From Poecilobothrus nobilitatus (lineage: Eukaryota; Arthropoda; Insecta; Diptera; Dolichopodidae), in the NCBI GenBank assembly GCA_947095535.1, contig OX352774.1:238849825-238913824 (forward strand): a stretch of DNA of 64,000 nt, in the 5' to 3' direction. This document shows, in pieces, positions 47,759 to 59,040 of this stretch. The notes under the pieces are model-generated. The model was not told the origin of the DNA and searched no databases. It was given only the letters and a program-made list of their open reading frames with translations. The translations under genes and the position numbers were made by a program. The number at the start of each line of letters is the position of its first letter. Positions within the stretch are counted from its first letter, which is position 1.

Positions 47759-48060
47759 TTAGCACTCTTTTCAAAAAAATAAATTTTGAAAAATTTACTT
47801 TTCATTTTCACTTTATTCATTAATGTGTACGTCCGTCCATAAATTTCTACACCGTTCGAAATATAACAATTATATTTAAACAATTAACAGGTCCCTGGAA
47901 AAAATAAAGTGTAATAACTTTTTACGGCCCTCAAAACCATATTTTTAAAAGTGTATATATCTCACGTTCTTATTAATATTTTTTCGATACAAAAGAGTCA
48001 AACGACAGGACTGTTTTTTCCTTATAAATCTTTAATATATATAATACATAATGCACATAA
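47759..48060 (+). mobile_element. HINE family B 5' fragment (B5), diverged
   Basis: The 5' end AGCACTCTTTTCAAAAAAAT, then TTTTGAAAAATTTACTTTTC, and a core GTACGTCCGTCC (about 47827) followed by TACACCGTTCGAAAT, match B2 in order. The block TACGGCCCTCAAAACCATAT and the GAGTCAAACGACAG box follow. Homology ends near 48060, so the 3' half is missing. Confidence 0.6.
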
Positions 48061-48802
48061 GATATTGGCGAGACCTTGCCAACATCTAAAAAAAAATATT
48101 TTATTTCTATAATAAACCACTCGCACTGAATGTAAACTAAACTGGCAATGATGATATTTCTGAATATTTTTTTAATAATTTAAAATTTTATTATCTGAGA
48201 CACAAATTTTCGACTAAAAGTATTATCAAAGACACAAAATTTTCCTTAAAATTAAGAATTTTAAGATTTTCTACTTTCTATTTTAAGAACTACTTTCGCT
48301 ACATCCATTATGAAAGTGTTAAATTAAAAATAAATTATTAATCTTCTGTTGGCAGTTTTCAAATGATTCTTTGTTTAAAAAAAAAAAATAAAATAAAAAT
48401 ACTCTTAATAAAATTAAAAGGGCTGAAAGTGAAAAGAGCAAAGTTTATAGCAAGCCTCATATTTATAAGGCCGAAAAATAATAGGCCGATTTTATTTTGA
48501 TTTTGTTTTGACTATTTATAAAAGCAAGTCAAAGCTTCGCAACAGAATTTAAAGTAGTTTTGTTTATTTAGGTGGAAATTTTGATTTTTAAGTTGAAATT
48601 TTGATATAACATAAAATATTTGAATTTTTTTTATTAATATAAAATTTGGCAGACTTAGATAAATTTATTTCATAACAGAAGAAATGGATATTTGTCTTTA
48701 AAAAAAAAGAAAAAAATAACATAGAAAATATCATTTTAGAAGCCTTCTCTCAGAATAGATTCATAATTTTGTACAAATTTATTTATTTTTTTTATTTTTT
48801 TC
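48061..48802. other. AT-rich non-coding DNA
   Basis: A short stretch at about 48457-48500 (AAGGCCGAAAAATAATAGGC) hints at the Foldback-like unit but is too short to call. Confidence 0.45.
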
Positions 48803-49243
48803 CTTGCCACTCCAATGAGGAGTATAGGGCATCCACTAAGTATATTTTTTATCTTTTTTAATAGATTGTTATAATATTTCCTATACTTATACAGTGCTTC
48901 GAAGTTGTTTTGTTTTGTTAATTATTCTGCTTTGTTCTGTCATCATTAGCTATTAATTTTTTTTCATATTTTATTTTCATTCCATTTATATAAATAAAAT
49001 TTTAAAATATAAAATATTAATTTTGAAAATAGGTTTATATTTTTACCAGAATATGATTAAAATTAAGTAAGTACTTAATTTTATTAAATTAATATTAATC
49101 TAGCCAATGATGTAGTTGTACAATAGCTACATTCGAGTAATCAACGACTTAGTGAAATTAATGATACACGAAACTGAAGCTTAGTCAAATATGAATAATA
49201 AATGACTTAGTGGATGCTCTATACTCCTCATAGGAGCGGCAAG
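48803..49243. mobile_element. MITE-3, about 440 bp with 38-42 bp terminal inverted repeats
   Basis: The left end CTTGCCACTCCAATGAGGAG continues TATAGGGCATCCACTAAGT (48803-48841). The complement of the right end, CTTGCCGCTCCTATGAGGAG, continues TATAGAGCATCCACTAAGT (49205-49243). Only three mismatches occur over about 39 bp. The interior is AT-rich without coding capacity. Both ends sit at poly-T/poly-A edges (TTTTTTCC outside the left, AAGAAAAAAAAAA outside the right), so target duplications cannot be read. The superfamily is unknown. Confidence 0.82.
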
Positions 49244-49889
49244 AAGAAAAAAAAAATGTACTTAATACTATGGTATATCTACGATATTTGGATTCCTCAA
49301 TAATGAAGATCTAAATAAACCAAAAAATTCTTTAATTCAACAACATTTTGCGTAACAGTTTTGTAATAGCCTAATAAACCTACTAAAGAATTTAAATCAG
49401 AGCATATACTCGTATATGTGTTTCTCAAATCAATTATCCTTATAACGATTTTTTTCTTTTAAAATCATTGTTCGGACTAAAAGTTTCATTTCCAATAACT
49501 TTTTTTTTATATCGTTTTACCATACTTTTGTATTGTTATGTTCAGTAGCAAATTGTCATATTCTTGATATAAAATAACCAATTAAATTTACTGAATTGAA
49601 GATCGGAATTTATATAAATCAATCATTTAAATTAGATGTTCTATTATAAATTAATTAATTAATTGATTTAGATCAGTAAAATTTAAAAAATTAATGAGGA
49701 TGATTCTAAGATTAGTAAAACCAGTGTTCTAAGATTAGTAAATTGAAATAAAACTAAGCTCAAGTAGCATGAAGTTTGTATCAGATTATATGTTAGAGGA
49801 TACTTTGGAATAAGGACTTTTTTTAGTTAAGCTTTACTCGTATCTAAGTTCATGAGGTCTTTGTAGAAATTTAATAATCAAAATATTAT
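49244..49889. other. AT-rich non-coding DNA
   Basis: A short near-duplication (GATTCTAAGATTAGTAAAA and GTTCTAAGATTAGTAAATTG) lies at about 49701-49745. The rest is featureless, possibly the 3' UTR side of the retroelement remnant. Confidence 0.45.
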
Positions 49890-50420
49890 TTTAATGAGTT
49901 CATTTTCCCCATTCTTCGTTCTATGGAAGGATTTTATGGTTTATATTATTAGAATGCGAAATAATTTAATTTTTTATGAAGAATGTATCGATTTCTCCTC
50001 TTATAATTTGAATTATAAACACAATATCAGCAACTACCCTTCTAGAATTAATAGACTTTAAATTAATCAATTTAAATCTATTGAGATAAGGTGGCAATTC
50101 ATATAGAGTTCAAGCAATTGAAGATTCCGAAGTACAAATCTAAGAAAAAAATTTTTTTTTTAATAGCTTGAAATCTATTGATATGTAGATTATATATTGC
50201 AGACAAAACAGAACCGGTATATTCAAGATGCAGACGGACTACGAACGTAAACAAAAATTTCAGCATGTAAGAGTTATCAAATTCTTTTTACCACCTTTTT
50301 ATAAAATCCAACATAGAACTAGCTTTATTAACAATTGAATTATAATGATCATAGATTGTTAGTCTATACATTAACTAAATCGTCTATTTTTTTCCGACAT
50401 CAAGATGACTCCTAAATCGT
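49890..50420 (-). pseudogene. non-LTR retrotransposon ORF2 C-terminal remnant
   Basis: Read on the minus strand in shifting frames: DLGVIL (50418-50401), then IVNKASSMLDFIKRW (about 50320-50275), KEFDNSYMLKFLFTFV (about 50270), RLHLEYTGSVLSA (about 50220), LKLINLKS (about 50085-50060) and finally HRTKNGENELI (49926-49894). This is the usual order from the LGVILD block through KASSMLGFIKRW and VRPxLEY to the terminal RTNYG.NEPI motif of jockey/I-group ORF2 proteins. Stops, shifts and an internal duplication of CTAAATCGTCTATTTTTTTC (50374 and 50411) make it dead. Recognition is by eye without alignment. Confidence 0.7.
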
Positions 50421-51801
50421 CTATTTTTTTCCTACTTACTGTACATTTTTTTTACTTTTGACTCAACCTGATCGAATTTTTCTAACAATAAAATTTATAT
50501 CATATATATATAAATGTTTATTTAATGAAATTTTGTTGACCACAGAATGTCATATCCTCTTCCTCTTTGCTTCACTTAACTATAGTTCTTAACTAAAAAT
50601 TATTATAGATTAAAATCTACAAACAAAACCCAAGAATTCATTTCTACTGCATATATAAAATATTATATTATTCTAAAAATTTGTAATCTCCATTTCTGTA
50701 TTTTTCACTTTACATAAAAATTCTAAAAATATATTATTAGCTATATTTTGAAAAAAGGGATTGACTACACCACACTCCGAAGGATATGTTTTTTTTTTTT
50801 TTTTTTTATATATAAAACCATTACATTACCATTTTGTTAGTAGTCAAAGTTTAGAAGGGTTTGAAGAGTATAAAAAGAATATTGTTTTGCTTTATTTTTT
50901 CTATATAACACAAATAGAATTTTTCTTTTAATAGAAAATCCATTAAAAGAAAATTCCTTACAATAACAACAATTTATATAATATAAAGTTTTTATGCTTT
51001 TGTTTTATAATTTTAAAAGATATTATCTATAAAATTGTTACAACTTTATTCAAAAACAATGGAAAATTATTTACACAAAGTAAAAAAACAAAAAGAAAAA
51101 TAAACTAAAAATAAAAATAAAAGAGGGATAAAAGCACTAAGAAAGAATTACTTTTGATATTTCCGCGATTGTTGATAAATGAATAGCAAACCGGCGCCTC
51201 TAATTAAAATATTTGCCAAAAACAGGATAATACTTTAATAAATTACAAATTAATTTGTAAAATAAAAATTTCAAAAGAATAATGTTAAGTATTTACTTAT
51301 AAATTTAAAAAAAATTTAAATATTTTTTGGGTAAGAATTTTCTTTCATATTATAGAACAGAAAAATTAAAATTTCAAAAAATAAAAATTAATTTTTAACC
51401 AAAAAAAATGTAAGAAAATCTTTTAAAACAATTTGAAATTTATTTTGTATTCGACTAATTATTTGGTGGCTGATTTCAGTTAACATACTGAATAAAAAAT
51501 ATCAGCCAGCTATGAAAGTACTCACAAGTGAATGATTAAGTTCCATTAATAAAGAAGCAGTTAACTAATTAATGGTGTATAAGAGGTAACAAAGCTTTAG
51601 TGGGGTTAAAATGAACTTATATTTTTTGAATTATTCGATATGTTAATGTTTAAAATGTTTATTATGTGGTTATAAAAAATGTATTAGAATTTTATTTTTT
51701 ATTTAATTTTTTTTATTTATTTCATTATATCTGATTCTTAATTAAAAAAGAGTTAAAAAAAAAAATTAAATTTTATTAGAGTTTGAATTTTAACATTATA
51801 T
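50421..51801. other. AT-rich non-coding DNA
   Basis: No gene or shared repeat was seen. A long poly-T lies at about 50789-50807. Confidence 0.55.
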
Positions 51802-53279
51802 AAAACGAGGAAGAATACAGTTGCCTTTGTCAACTCTTAGATACCCGTACGAACCGTTAGTATGTTCACAGCCTGTCACTCTGCTTACAATATTATTTTT
51901 TTAATATTTTAGTATTTTAAAATAATTTGGGTGAATTTTATAATTTCTAGAACTATGGGTTGTACATATATTCAAACTATATGTTTATATGTACATTCTT
52001 CAAAAGCAGATTGTAACCTTCCACATAACGATTATCAATCCAAAACTTTTTCAAATATTCTATAATACCATTTAATACTAAGCGGTAAATGTATATTTAT
52101 AAGTACAATAAAATACATATATGTATGTAAATACGGCGCTATATAATATACATCTATACTCTTATCATTCATTCACCAGTGACATATACGATATGTAAAT
52201 AAACATGATATTATATAAGTATGTATATATATCAATATCATATAAATAAAAATTCTTCAAGCAACCGTTATGTTGTTTATTTAATTACATTTTTATGTAC
52301 TACGCATTATATCCTCAACAATTTCAAATTATAAAAAATTCGTTAAAGAAATTTGTTAGAAAATTTGAAAAAATCAAGTAACACTTTCGTCAATTATAAA
52401 GTAACCCTATATTATTAAAAAAAGTTGTTAACAGAAATAAGAACATAATGTTGAAGCTTTAATTTTTGTGTATTACTTTAAAAAAATTTTAACAGGTGTT
52501 CAAGTTACAGGTGTTTAAAAATAGGAAATTTTCAGTTTTTGACCCCTTACAGCTCCTAAACGAGGGGTGATACAAAAAAAATTTCTGAAATGACTCATAC
52601 TAATTTTCAAAGATCTAACTTCTGTCAAAATTTCAAGTTTCCAACTTTAACCGTTTAGAAGATGGAAGGGTTAAAGAATTTTGCAAAATTTGAGTTTCGC
52701 ATAACGGTAAATTAAGACACCGTGTGCCAAAAATATATATTTATTGTATATATACTTTTAAAGCTAATGAAAGTAGTAATCGTTTGGCGTTTTCAAAATG
52801 AAGATATACCTTATACAACTTGTGCTACGATAATTTAAATATAGAGCTTTTTTGAACTTTTGCGAAGCTGTAGCTCCGTAACGGGTGGGGGTACAAAAAA
52901 AAGTTATTAAAAATAAAATTAATATTTTTGTGAGATCTATCAGTAGTTAAAATTTCATAGCTCTATTGCAAAAAAAATGTGGGGATCTAAAAGTTAGGTG
53001 TTCGAGAGCTACCCTAAGGCTTGGTCCAAACTCAACAAAAAAAAATAGGGAACCTACAAATTACTCCCAAAATATTTTGTGTAAATTTCAAGATTCTAGC
53101 TTTCTTAGTTTTTGAGTTAGCTGACGGACGGACGGACGGACGGACGGACATGGCTCAAAAGTCTTAGAATTTTTTTCTGATCCGATCCATACCTTTGAAG
53201 GTATATCTAGCTCGCTTATTTCGAGGTGTTACAAACGGAGGAGTAATTTTATTATACCCGATCCTATCGTACGGGTATA
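51802..53279 (-). mobile_element. HINE family A, copy A6, both ends intact
   Basis: The 3' terminus AAAACGAGGAAGAATACAG is at 51802. The hairpin at 51819-51835 has one mismatch, as in A1, and is followed by GATACCCGTACGA. The 5' terminus is at about 53279. The core has six GTCC units (about 53126-53149) but lacks the GTGC that precedes the core in other copies. About 85 bases with the (AATAT)n tract are deleted near 52096, where GGTAAATGTATA is followed by TTTATAAGTACAATA. It is the only family A copy in the right-hand two thirds of the window. Confidence 0.82.
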
Positions 53280-54179
53280 AATATGCCCCGATTCTAGCCT
53301 AAAATATCCTCTACTTTAACCCTATTGTATATTTTATTTGCTCGAGAAAATTTACTCGAGGAAATTTTTTTGAAGTTTATTATTTAATTTGACATTTCGT
53401 TTTTAGATTTTATTTGAAGTTTAGAATTAATTTGGAGTTCGGTTTTAGAATTTATTTGCAGGGCATTAAATCAAAATAGCACATTCGACTAAATAGATTT
53501 CTGTTTCTGTAATTTTTTCTGTCATTTTTTGTTTCGACTCATTATTTCTGTCATCAGTAATTTTTTACTTTGCAATTTATATTTTTGGGTCGTTCACATA
53601 AAGTAGAAGTTTTCGATTTTATTTTCCTTCGATATACTTTTATGTGAAAACCTCTAATGTTTCAATCATCAAGTCTGCAATAAAATCTTACCCTACTCCT
53701 AACTTAACCCAAATTAGCTCATCTAACCATCAATAGTTTTGTTTTTTATAAGTGCATCTTTACATATCTTATTTTAAGATATTTCATATCTTATTTTAAT
53801 TGATTCCGTTAATGTTACAAGGGTTTTAAACATTTTTTTTGCTTGTAGATTACGTCTACTATAGTTATATAGTAGGTGGACATTATTCTCGGTTTGTATA
53901 AAACCATTTTTGTCAAAAAAGATAAAATAATTCTCAGATAACATAAATCCCGTGAGTAGTGTTTTTCTAATGTTCACCTCGTTATGGTCAAATATGAAGG
54001 ACATTAAACACAGTTAATGTTCTTCCATAATAATTACAAACTAGTTTTCTCTTAAATCTATCGATTCTATTTTTCTTTTATGCTTTGTACAAAAAATGTA
54101 TTTATACACACTTTTTTCATATTTTTACCCACTTTCTCCCAAATTTTTCTGAAGTTTTCCATTCAACTTGCGCTTATGT
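53280..54179. other. AT-rich DNA without a recognised gene
   Basis: The 53774-54004 minus-strand frame has a more balanced composition than most, but I recognise no family. About 53340-53480 holds repeated TTTGAAGTTTA-type words. Confidence 0.4.
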
Positions 54180-54420
54180 TTTACCAAATGGGAACGATAT
54201 TATGTCACTGTTAGTCTGACTAACGACTCGTCTACAATTATTTTAACTCTGTTATTAATGGTTATAAAACTGATTTGCACATGCATTCAGAATGCGTAGT
54301 TACCTTTTTTAACTGCCGATTTTACATGCTCTGTGTATTTTGAATTGCGTTAAAGATAAACTCCGATATATTTTATTGCCTCTTTTCTTTCTAATTCTAT
54401 AAGAATAAAACGTTTGATTG
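54180..54420 (-). pseudogene. possible non-LTR reverse transcriptase remnant
   Basis: The minus strand gives EAIKYIGVYL, a stop, then RNSKYTEHVKSAVKKG (about 54390-54305). This resembles the KYLGVYLD..L.Y..HV block that follows the catalytic domain in jockey/R1-type proteins. Further downstream motifs could not be confirmed, so the call is weak. Confidence 0.3.
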
Positions 54421-56432
54421 TCAAATTTTTACAATTATATTTAACATTTATATTAAGGTGCCTAACATTTATATTGAGGTGTGTCTATTATGGAATAATA
54501 TTTTGTCTAGTATTTATCAAATTTTATTTTAAGAAGCCATACATTGCAGTATTTCTGTGCCATTATATTTATATAGATATTATAATTTGCACTCTCTATT
54601 AAATTTAGCAGTTTAAGCAGTTCTATCATATTATACATTGAGAAGAGAATGGATGAGTTGATAGCCTCTTGTTCTAGACCATTATATCTTGAATTGAACA
54701 AAAATGTGAAACGCATCACCTTTTTACTTATCATCCTGCCGTAGACGTCATGCTAATCTTCTCTCTATCGTTCCAAATTTTGTATATTTTATGGCGAAGC
54801 AAGAACATTTTATTCAAATATAGACAGTCATGACTTTAATAAAAGGAAGTAAATTAAGAACCAAGTGAAAATCTTTCGAATATCATGATGTTCAAGCTGA
54901 TGAAAATTAAATTCATTTAAAGTAAATTTTATTTTATTGATTACAAAAAAAAAAACTTTTAATTTACATAAACCTCTAACCCAAATAACATTAGAACCAA
55001 AATCTATACATTCCCATCAATAGTTTTCAATCCTACTCTAATATAATAGAATAAACAGCATAAAATAAGGATTTATTTCTCTAATTAAAAAAAAAAAAAG
55101 GAAACAAAAAATAAAACAATGATAATTCTTATTGGAATAATTATCTTCGACCTTCAGAGTACATCAAACAAAAACTAATTGAAAGGCAACAAAAGTCTAT
55201 TAAATCTTCAAAAAAAAAAAAAATTAACCTATAGATATTATTTTCTATATAACAATTACTTTTAGATAGAATAATAATATAATATAAATTAAATAACAAT
55301 TTTATATTTTTAAAATAAAAGAATTGAATAAATTTTTGTATTAAATAACGACCCCAAAAAAAAAAGAAGAAAATTTTAGCTATTTTTATTTTAAAAATGG
55401 GAAAAATTTTACCCATTACAACAACAACAAATTAGTAATAGTCTATTATTACTAATTTTCTGTTATAGCTATATAGTCTTTACCATTTTTAGTTGTAAAT
55501 AATTTGAATACATTTTGATGTATCTCTGTGTCTCTGTTCTGTAATTAATTCAAATTTATTATTGTAATTTTTTTTATTACAATAATTTCTTTTTGTTTCC
55601 TTTTCTATACAGACCATCTTTTAATTGTTTTCTTCAAATTTTGGTTAAAAGAATAGTATAAGAAAAATATTTGTTTTTTTTTATAGGAAAACAATAGAAA
55701 AAATAAAAAGGATAAATGTGGTATGGTTACAAATAATAACAGTAATAACAATTTCTTTTTCCTTTGAAAAAAAAAAAAAAAGAACATTTTTTCTTCTTTT
55801 GTTAATGTTTCTACTTAATGTTTTGGTTTTTGTTTCTTCTATTGGTTTTAGATACCTATTTCTTTGTTGCCGTTTTTTTTTTTTTTTTTTTGGTTTAGAA
55901 TAATTTCGGTTTCAATAAATTATCAATATAGTCGCTTTGGGTACAATTTTTCTCACATTTATTTTTTGTTTTGTTTTTAATTTTTATTCCTTCTCAATTA
56001 TTTGGGGCATCCTTCAAGAAAAATCTAAAGATTTTTGAAAAAAAAAAATATCTAAAAGATAACTGCAAAAAAGAAAAATATTTCAAAATTTTTTTTTTTT
56101 GTTTTATATTCGGGTCAGGAATCATTTTTTTAACCCTTAATATATTATACAATTTTTACTATATTATATGATTGTGCTGATAATGTATAAATTTTATATA
56201 GTATCCAACAAAAGTTATTGAACAAATTCCTAATATTGAAAAAAAAAAAATTTCTTTAAATTTTCAAATTATTTGCATTAAAAGACAAATCCTATAAAAT
56301 GAAATTTGAACCTTTGTTTAACTATATGCAGGATAGTTCGGCTACAAAATTGTTCTACAAAATCGCCTACATGTTGGACCGAGAATAACAAAATACAGAA
56401 AAGGTGCTTCTTGAATAGGTCAAAATTAGTTA
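54421..56432. other. AT-rich non-coding DNA with small hairpins
   Basis: An 18-20 bp near-duplication TAACATTTATATTAAGGTG / TAACATTTATATTGAGGTG lies at about 54439-54482. Two short palindromes are at about 55431-55458 (AATTAGTAATA arms) and about 55559-55588 (ATTATTGTAAT arms). Several 60-90 codon frames are homopolymer-driven. Confidence 0.55.
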
Positions 56433-57152
56433 AACAAAGCAGAATGTAAGCCAACGGGTTTTAAAAGTGTACATTTCCAAAAGATAACACACATTGTTTA
56501 GAATTGTGACTTATGACTATTTTGCAATTTTGAGGGCTGTAAATTTGGAACCTATATATAACTAAGAAAAACCTTTAAAACACGTCAAAATATATTATTG
56601 AACCTTCTCTCGTCTTGCCGAAGAAAAATTTATATAAGCGCCTAAGTTACAGGTATCTAAAAATGGCATATTTTCAATTTTTAAGCCCTAATAGGTCTTA
56701 AACAGGGGGTGATAAAAAAAAGTTTCTGAGGACACTTATACTAATTCTAAAAGTTCTTTCTTGCTTCAAAATTTCAAGACTCTATCTAAAAGCGTGCCGG
56801 AATTATGAACCGTAAACCGTAAATTTAGATACTAAATTTAAAACAACTATGTAATTTTGATATTGATTTACAAAGGTAAAAAAAAATCCTGTCGAATGGC
56901 GTTTTAAGATTGACAAAATATTAAACGAAACATGAAATATACGCATTTAAAAATAGAGCTTTTTCAAAGTTTGAGGGGCTGTAGTTCCCTAAAGGATGGG
57001 GCTATATGAAAAAGTTGCTCCACAAAATTAATTTTTTTATGAGACCTACTAAAATTTTTTTCTCTATCTTTAATGATGTAAAAGTTTTGTAAACAGACGG
57101 ACAGAGTGAAACTAATAGGCACATTTATTCAAAATGTTTTGGAAATGTGCTA
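56433..57152 (-). mobile_element. HINE family B, copy B7, complete and uninterrupted
   Basis: This is the best single definition of family B. On the minus strand the 5' end at 57152 is AGCACATTTCCAAAAC pairing with AATGTGC, followed by CTATTAGTTTCACTCTGTCC. The body has CCTTTAGGGAACTACAGCCC (about 56990-56970) and GCCATTCGACAGG. The 3' end has CTTTTGGAAATGTACAC (inverse of the 5' repeat), a hairpin around AACCCGTTGG, and CATTCTGCTTTGTTTA at 56433. Length is about 720, half of family A. Non-coding. Confidence 0.75.
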
Positions 57153-57439
57153 CAAATGTATGACAGAAAAGGGTCCATCATACACACCTTACGAGCTACG
57201 GAGTCTATAACATTTTTTTAACTCAACATTTTTTTTTTTTGTTTTTACATACATAAGTAAAAACCGCATAGCATAGGATAAATGTACCTACCCCCTATAA
57301 ATCTAAGTACCAGTCGTCTTTTAAACAAAATGAAAAATATTTTAAAAACACTTTCAAAATACTTCAAATTTTAAAGAAATTCTATATATTGAAAGGTGTT
57401 ACCACACATAAAAATGTGATCTTTCAATCTCGAATTTTT
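57153..57439. other. spacer
   Basis: AT-rich sequence with no feature. Confidence 0.5.
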
Positions 57440-57640
57440 GTTTTTTAAAATAGCAAATTTTCAGTTTTTGACCCTATAAAAATAATTTTCAGAGGTATCT
57501 AACCTATGATAATTCCGAAGGAAATATTAATTTGTAATGATAATTCTTTCTTCTTTCAAAATTTCTATATGTCTTGATAGAAAACTAAAACGTGCCGGAG
57601 ACGTATAAAGAAAGTAAAATCTTCCAAATTTAGTTATCAG
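57440..57640 (-). mobile_element. partial HINE body fragment (B8)
   Basis: AATAGCAAATTTTCAGTTTT followed by TGACCCTA, then TTCTTTCTTCTTTCAAAATT and AAAACGTGCCGGAGACGTAT, are the complement of B2/B7 body blocks in the right order. Both ends are missing. It lies 290 bases beyond B7 in the same orientation, so it may be the remains of a second tandem copy. Confidence 0.5.
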
Positions 57641-58449
57641 TAACCTTTCAATCAGTTAACTTTTTAAAATGCAACAGTTTATAAATTTAACAAAATAAAT
57701 ATTGGAATTCCATTATTAATTATTATCTGAATGACTTCAGTTCTACTCATTTTGCTCGGAACTGTTACCTTTTCCTTTTAAATATTTACATAAGATAAAA
57801 ATGTGCGTTTACTAATGGAGTATTAACAACCTCAATCATTAGAAAATATTTAAACTGGTATGAAAAACAAAGAAAACTTATTTCTTTTTTAAGTTTTTTA
57901 AAGGATAAAAAGAATTGTTCTAAAGAATTTAAATAACGTTTTCAAAATGATACAGGAAATGATATGTAAAAATTATGGAAATTTGTCATTTCTGGTTGAT
58001 TCTTTTTATTTCTTTTGATTTAAAAGCGACCCATGAATTCTAAAATACTTGATCGTCTTCTTTTTTTTTTGGTTTTGTATAAAAACCCCGCAGGAATTTT
58101 TTAAAGTTTCCAACATTTTTAAATGAAAAGGAGTGGATTAATATAATATTGAAATTTTGTATCCTTTGGTTATTTTAAAATAATTTTTTTTTTTTGTTTG
58201 AATTTCAAGTCATATGCCATTAGAAAGAAGTAAAGATTTTGAATCCTTTTTATAAAGAAAGTTAAGATTGTTAATGCCTTAATTTTTTTTTTTGTTAGTT
58301 TTCATTGAATTACTCAAGGCTTTTAACCATATGTTGGAAATTTTTATTATATTGGAATCCGTTAAAATACAGTTAAAAGAAAATGTAGATTTCTTCTAGA
58401 GTGTATCAGAATTAAAATGACCATTATATTATGATATTCGTTAATTATT
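57641..58449. other. AT-rich non-coding DNA
   Basis: No feature was recognised. Confidence 0.5.
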
Positions 58450-59040
58450 GCTAATTATGGTCTGTCCATACATTCGTCCACATGATAACTTAAAAAATAA
58501 ACAAGCGAGGATTCTGAAATTTTTATAATGTCGCTTTTGTTAAATTGTTAATTCGCTATTTAAATAGAGGAAGTTTTATAGCAGTAATTTTATGAAGTTT
58601 GCTTGTTTTATCCTAACAGGTGCAGGTAACATGCACAACTTAGAACTTAATTAAGTTAGACATCTGAAATTTTGTAAAGTATGGTAAAGTTTTGTGGCAA
58701 TAACTTCTGTGAAATTTAATTGATTCCAGGCAACGGGTTTGAGCAGCTGTCATATCATACAACTCGAAAATTTACATAAATATGTCTCGGTATTTAATTA
58801 AGTCAGATATTTGAAGTTGTGTAAAAGATGATCAGATTTTATGGCAACAACTTCTGTGAAATTGGGTTGGTTCACGTAACGGGTTCTACTAACTATAATA
58901 CAATACGTAATGGGTTCTACGTAATATGTAACGGGTTCTACTAACTATAATACGTAATACGTAACGGGTTCTACTAACTATAAACTAAATACATAAATTT
59001 TATAGAAACTGTATATATAATCTTAGTGAGGATATCCTCC
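58450..59040 (+). mobile_element. DINE-1-like repeat family C, copy C2
   Basis: It has the core TCTGTCCATACATTCGTCC, then units starting ACTTAATTAAGTTAGACATC (about 58644) and TATTTAATTAAGTCAGATAT (about 58791). Each is followed by a TTTTGTGGCAATAACTTCTG-type block and GGTTGGTT...CGGGTT. The same blocks in the same order are in C1. The TATACCC 5' end is missing here. The copy continues into a short tandem array at 58876-58985. Confidence 0.55.
58876..58985. repeat. short tandem array of GTAACGGGTTCTACTAACTA
   Basis: Full units begin at 58876, 58928 and 58961, with a partial one at about 58907 (GTAATGGGTTCTAC). Linkers are ATAC/ACGTAATAC. The array grew from the end of the family C unit. Confidence 0.8.
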
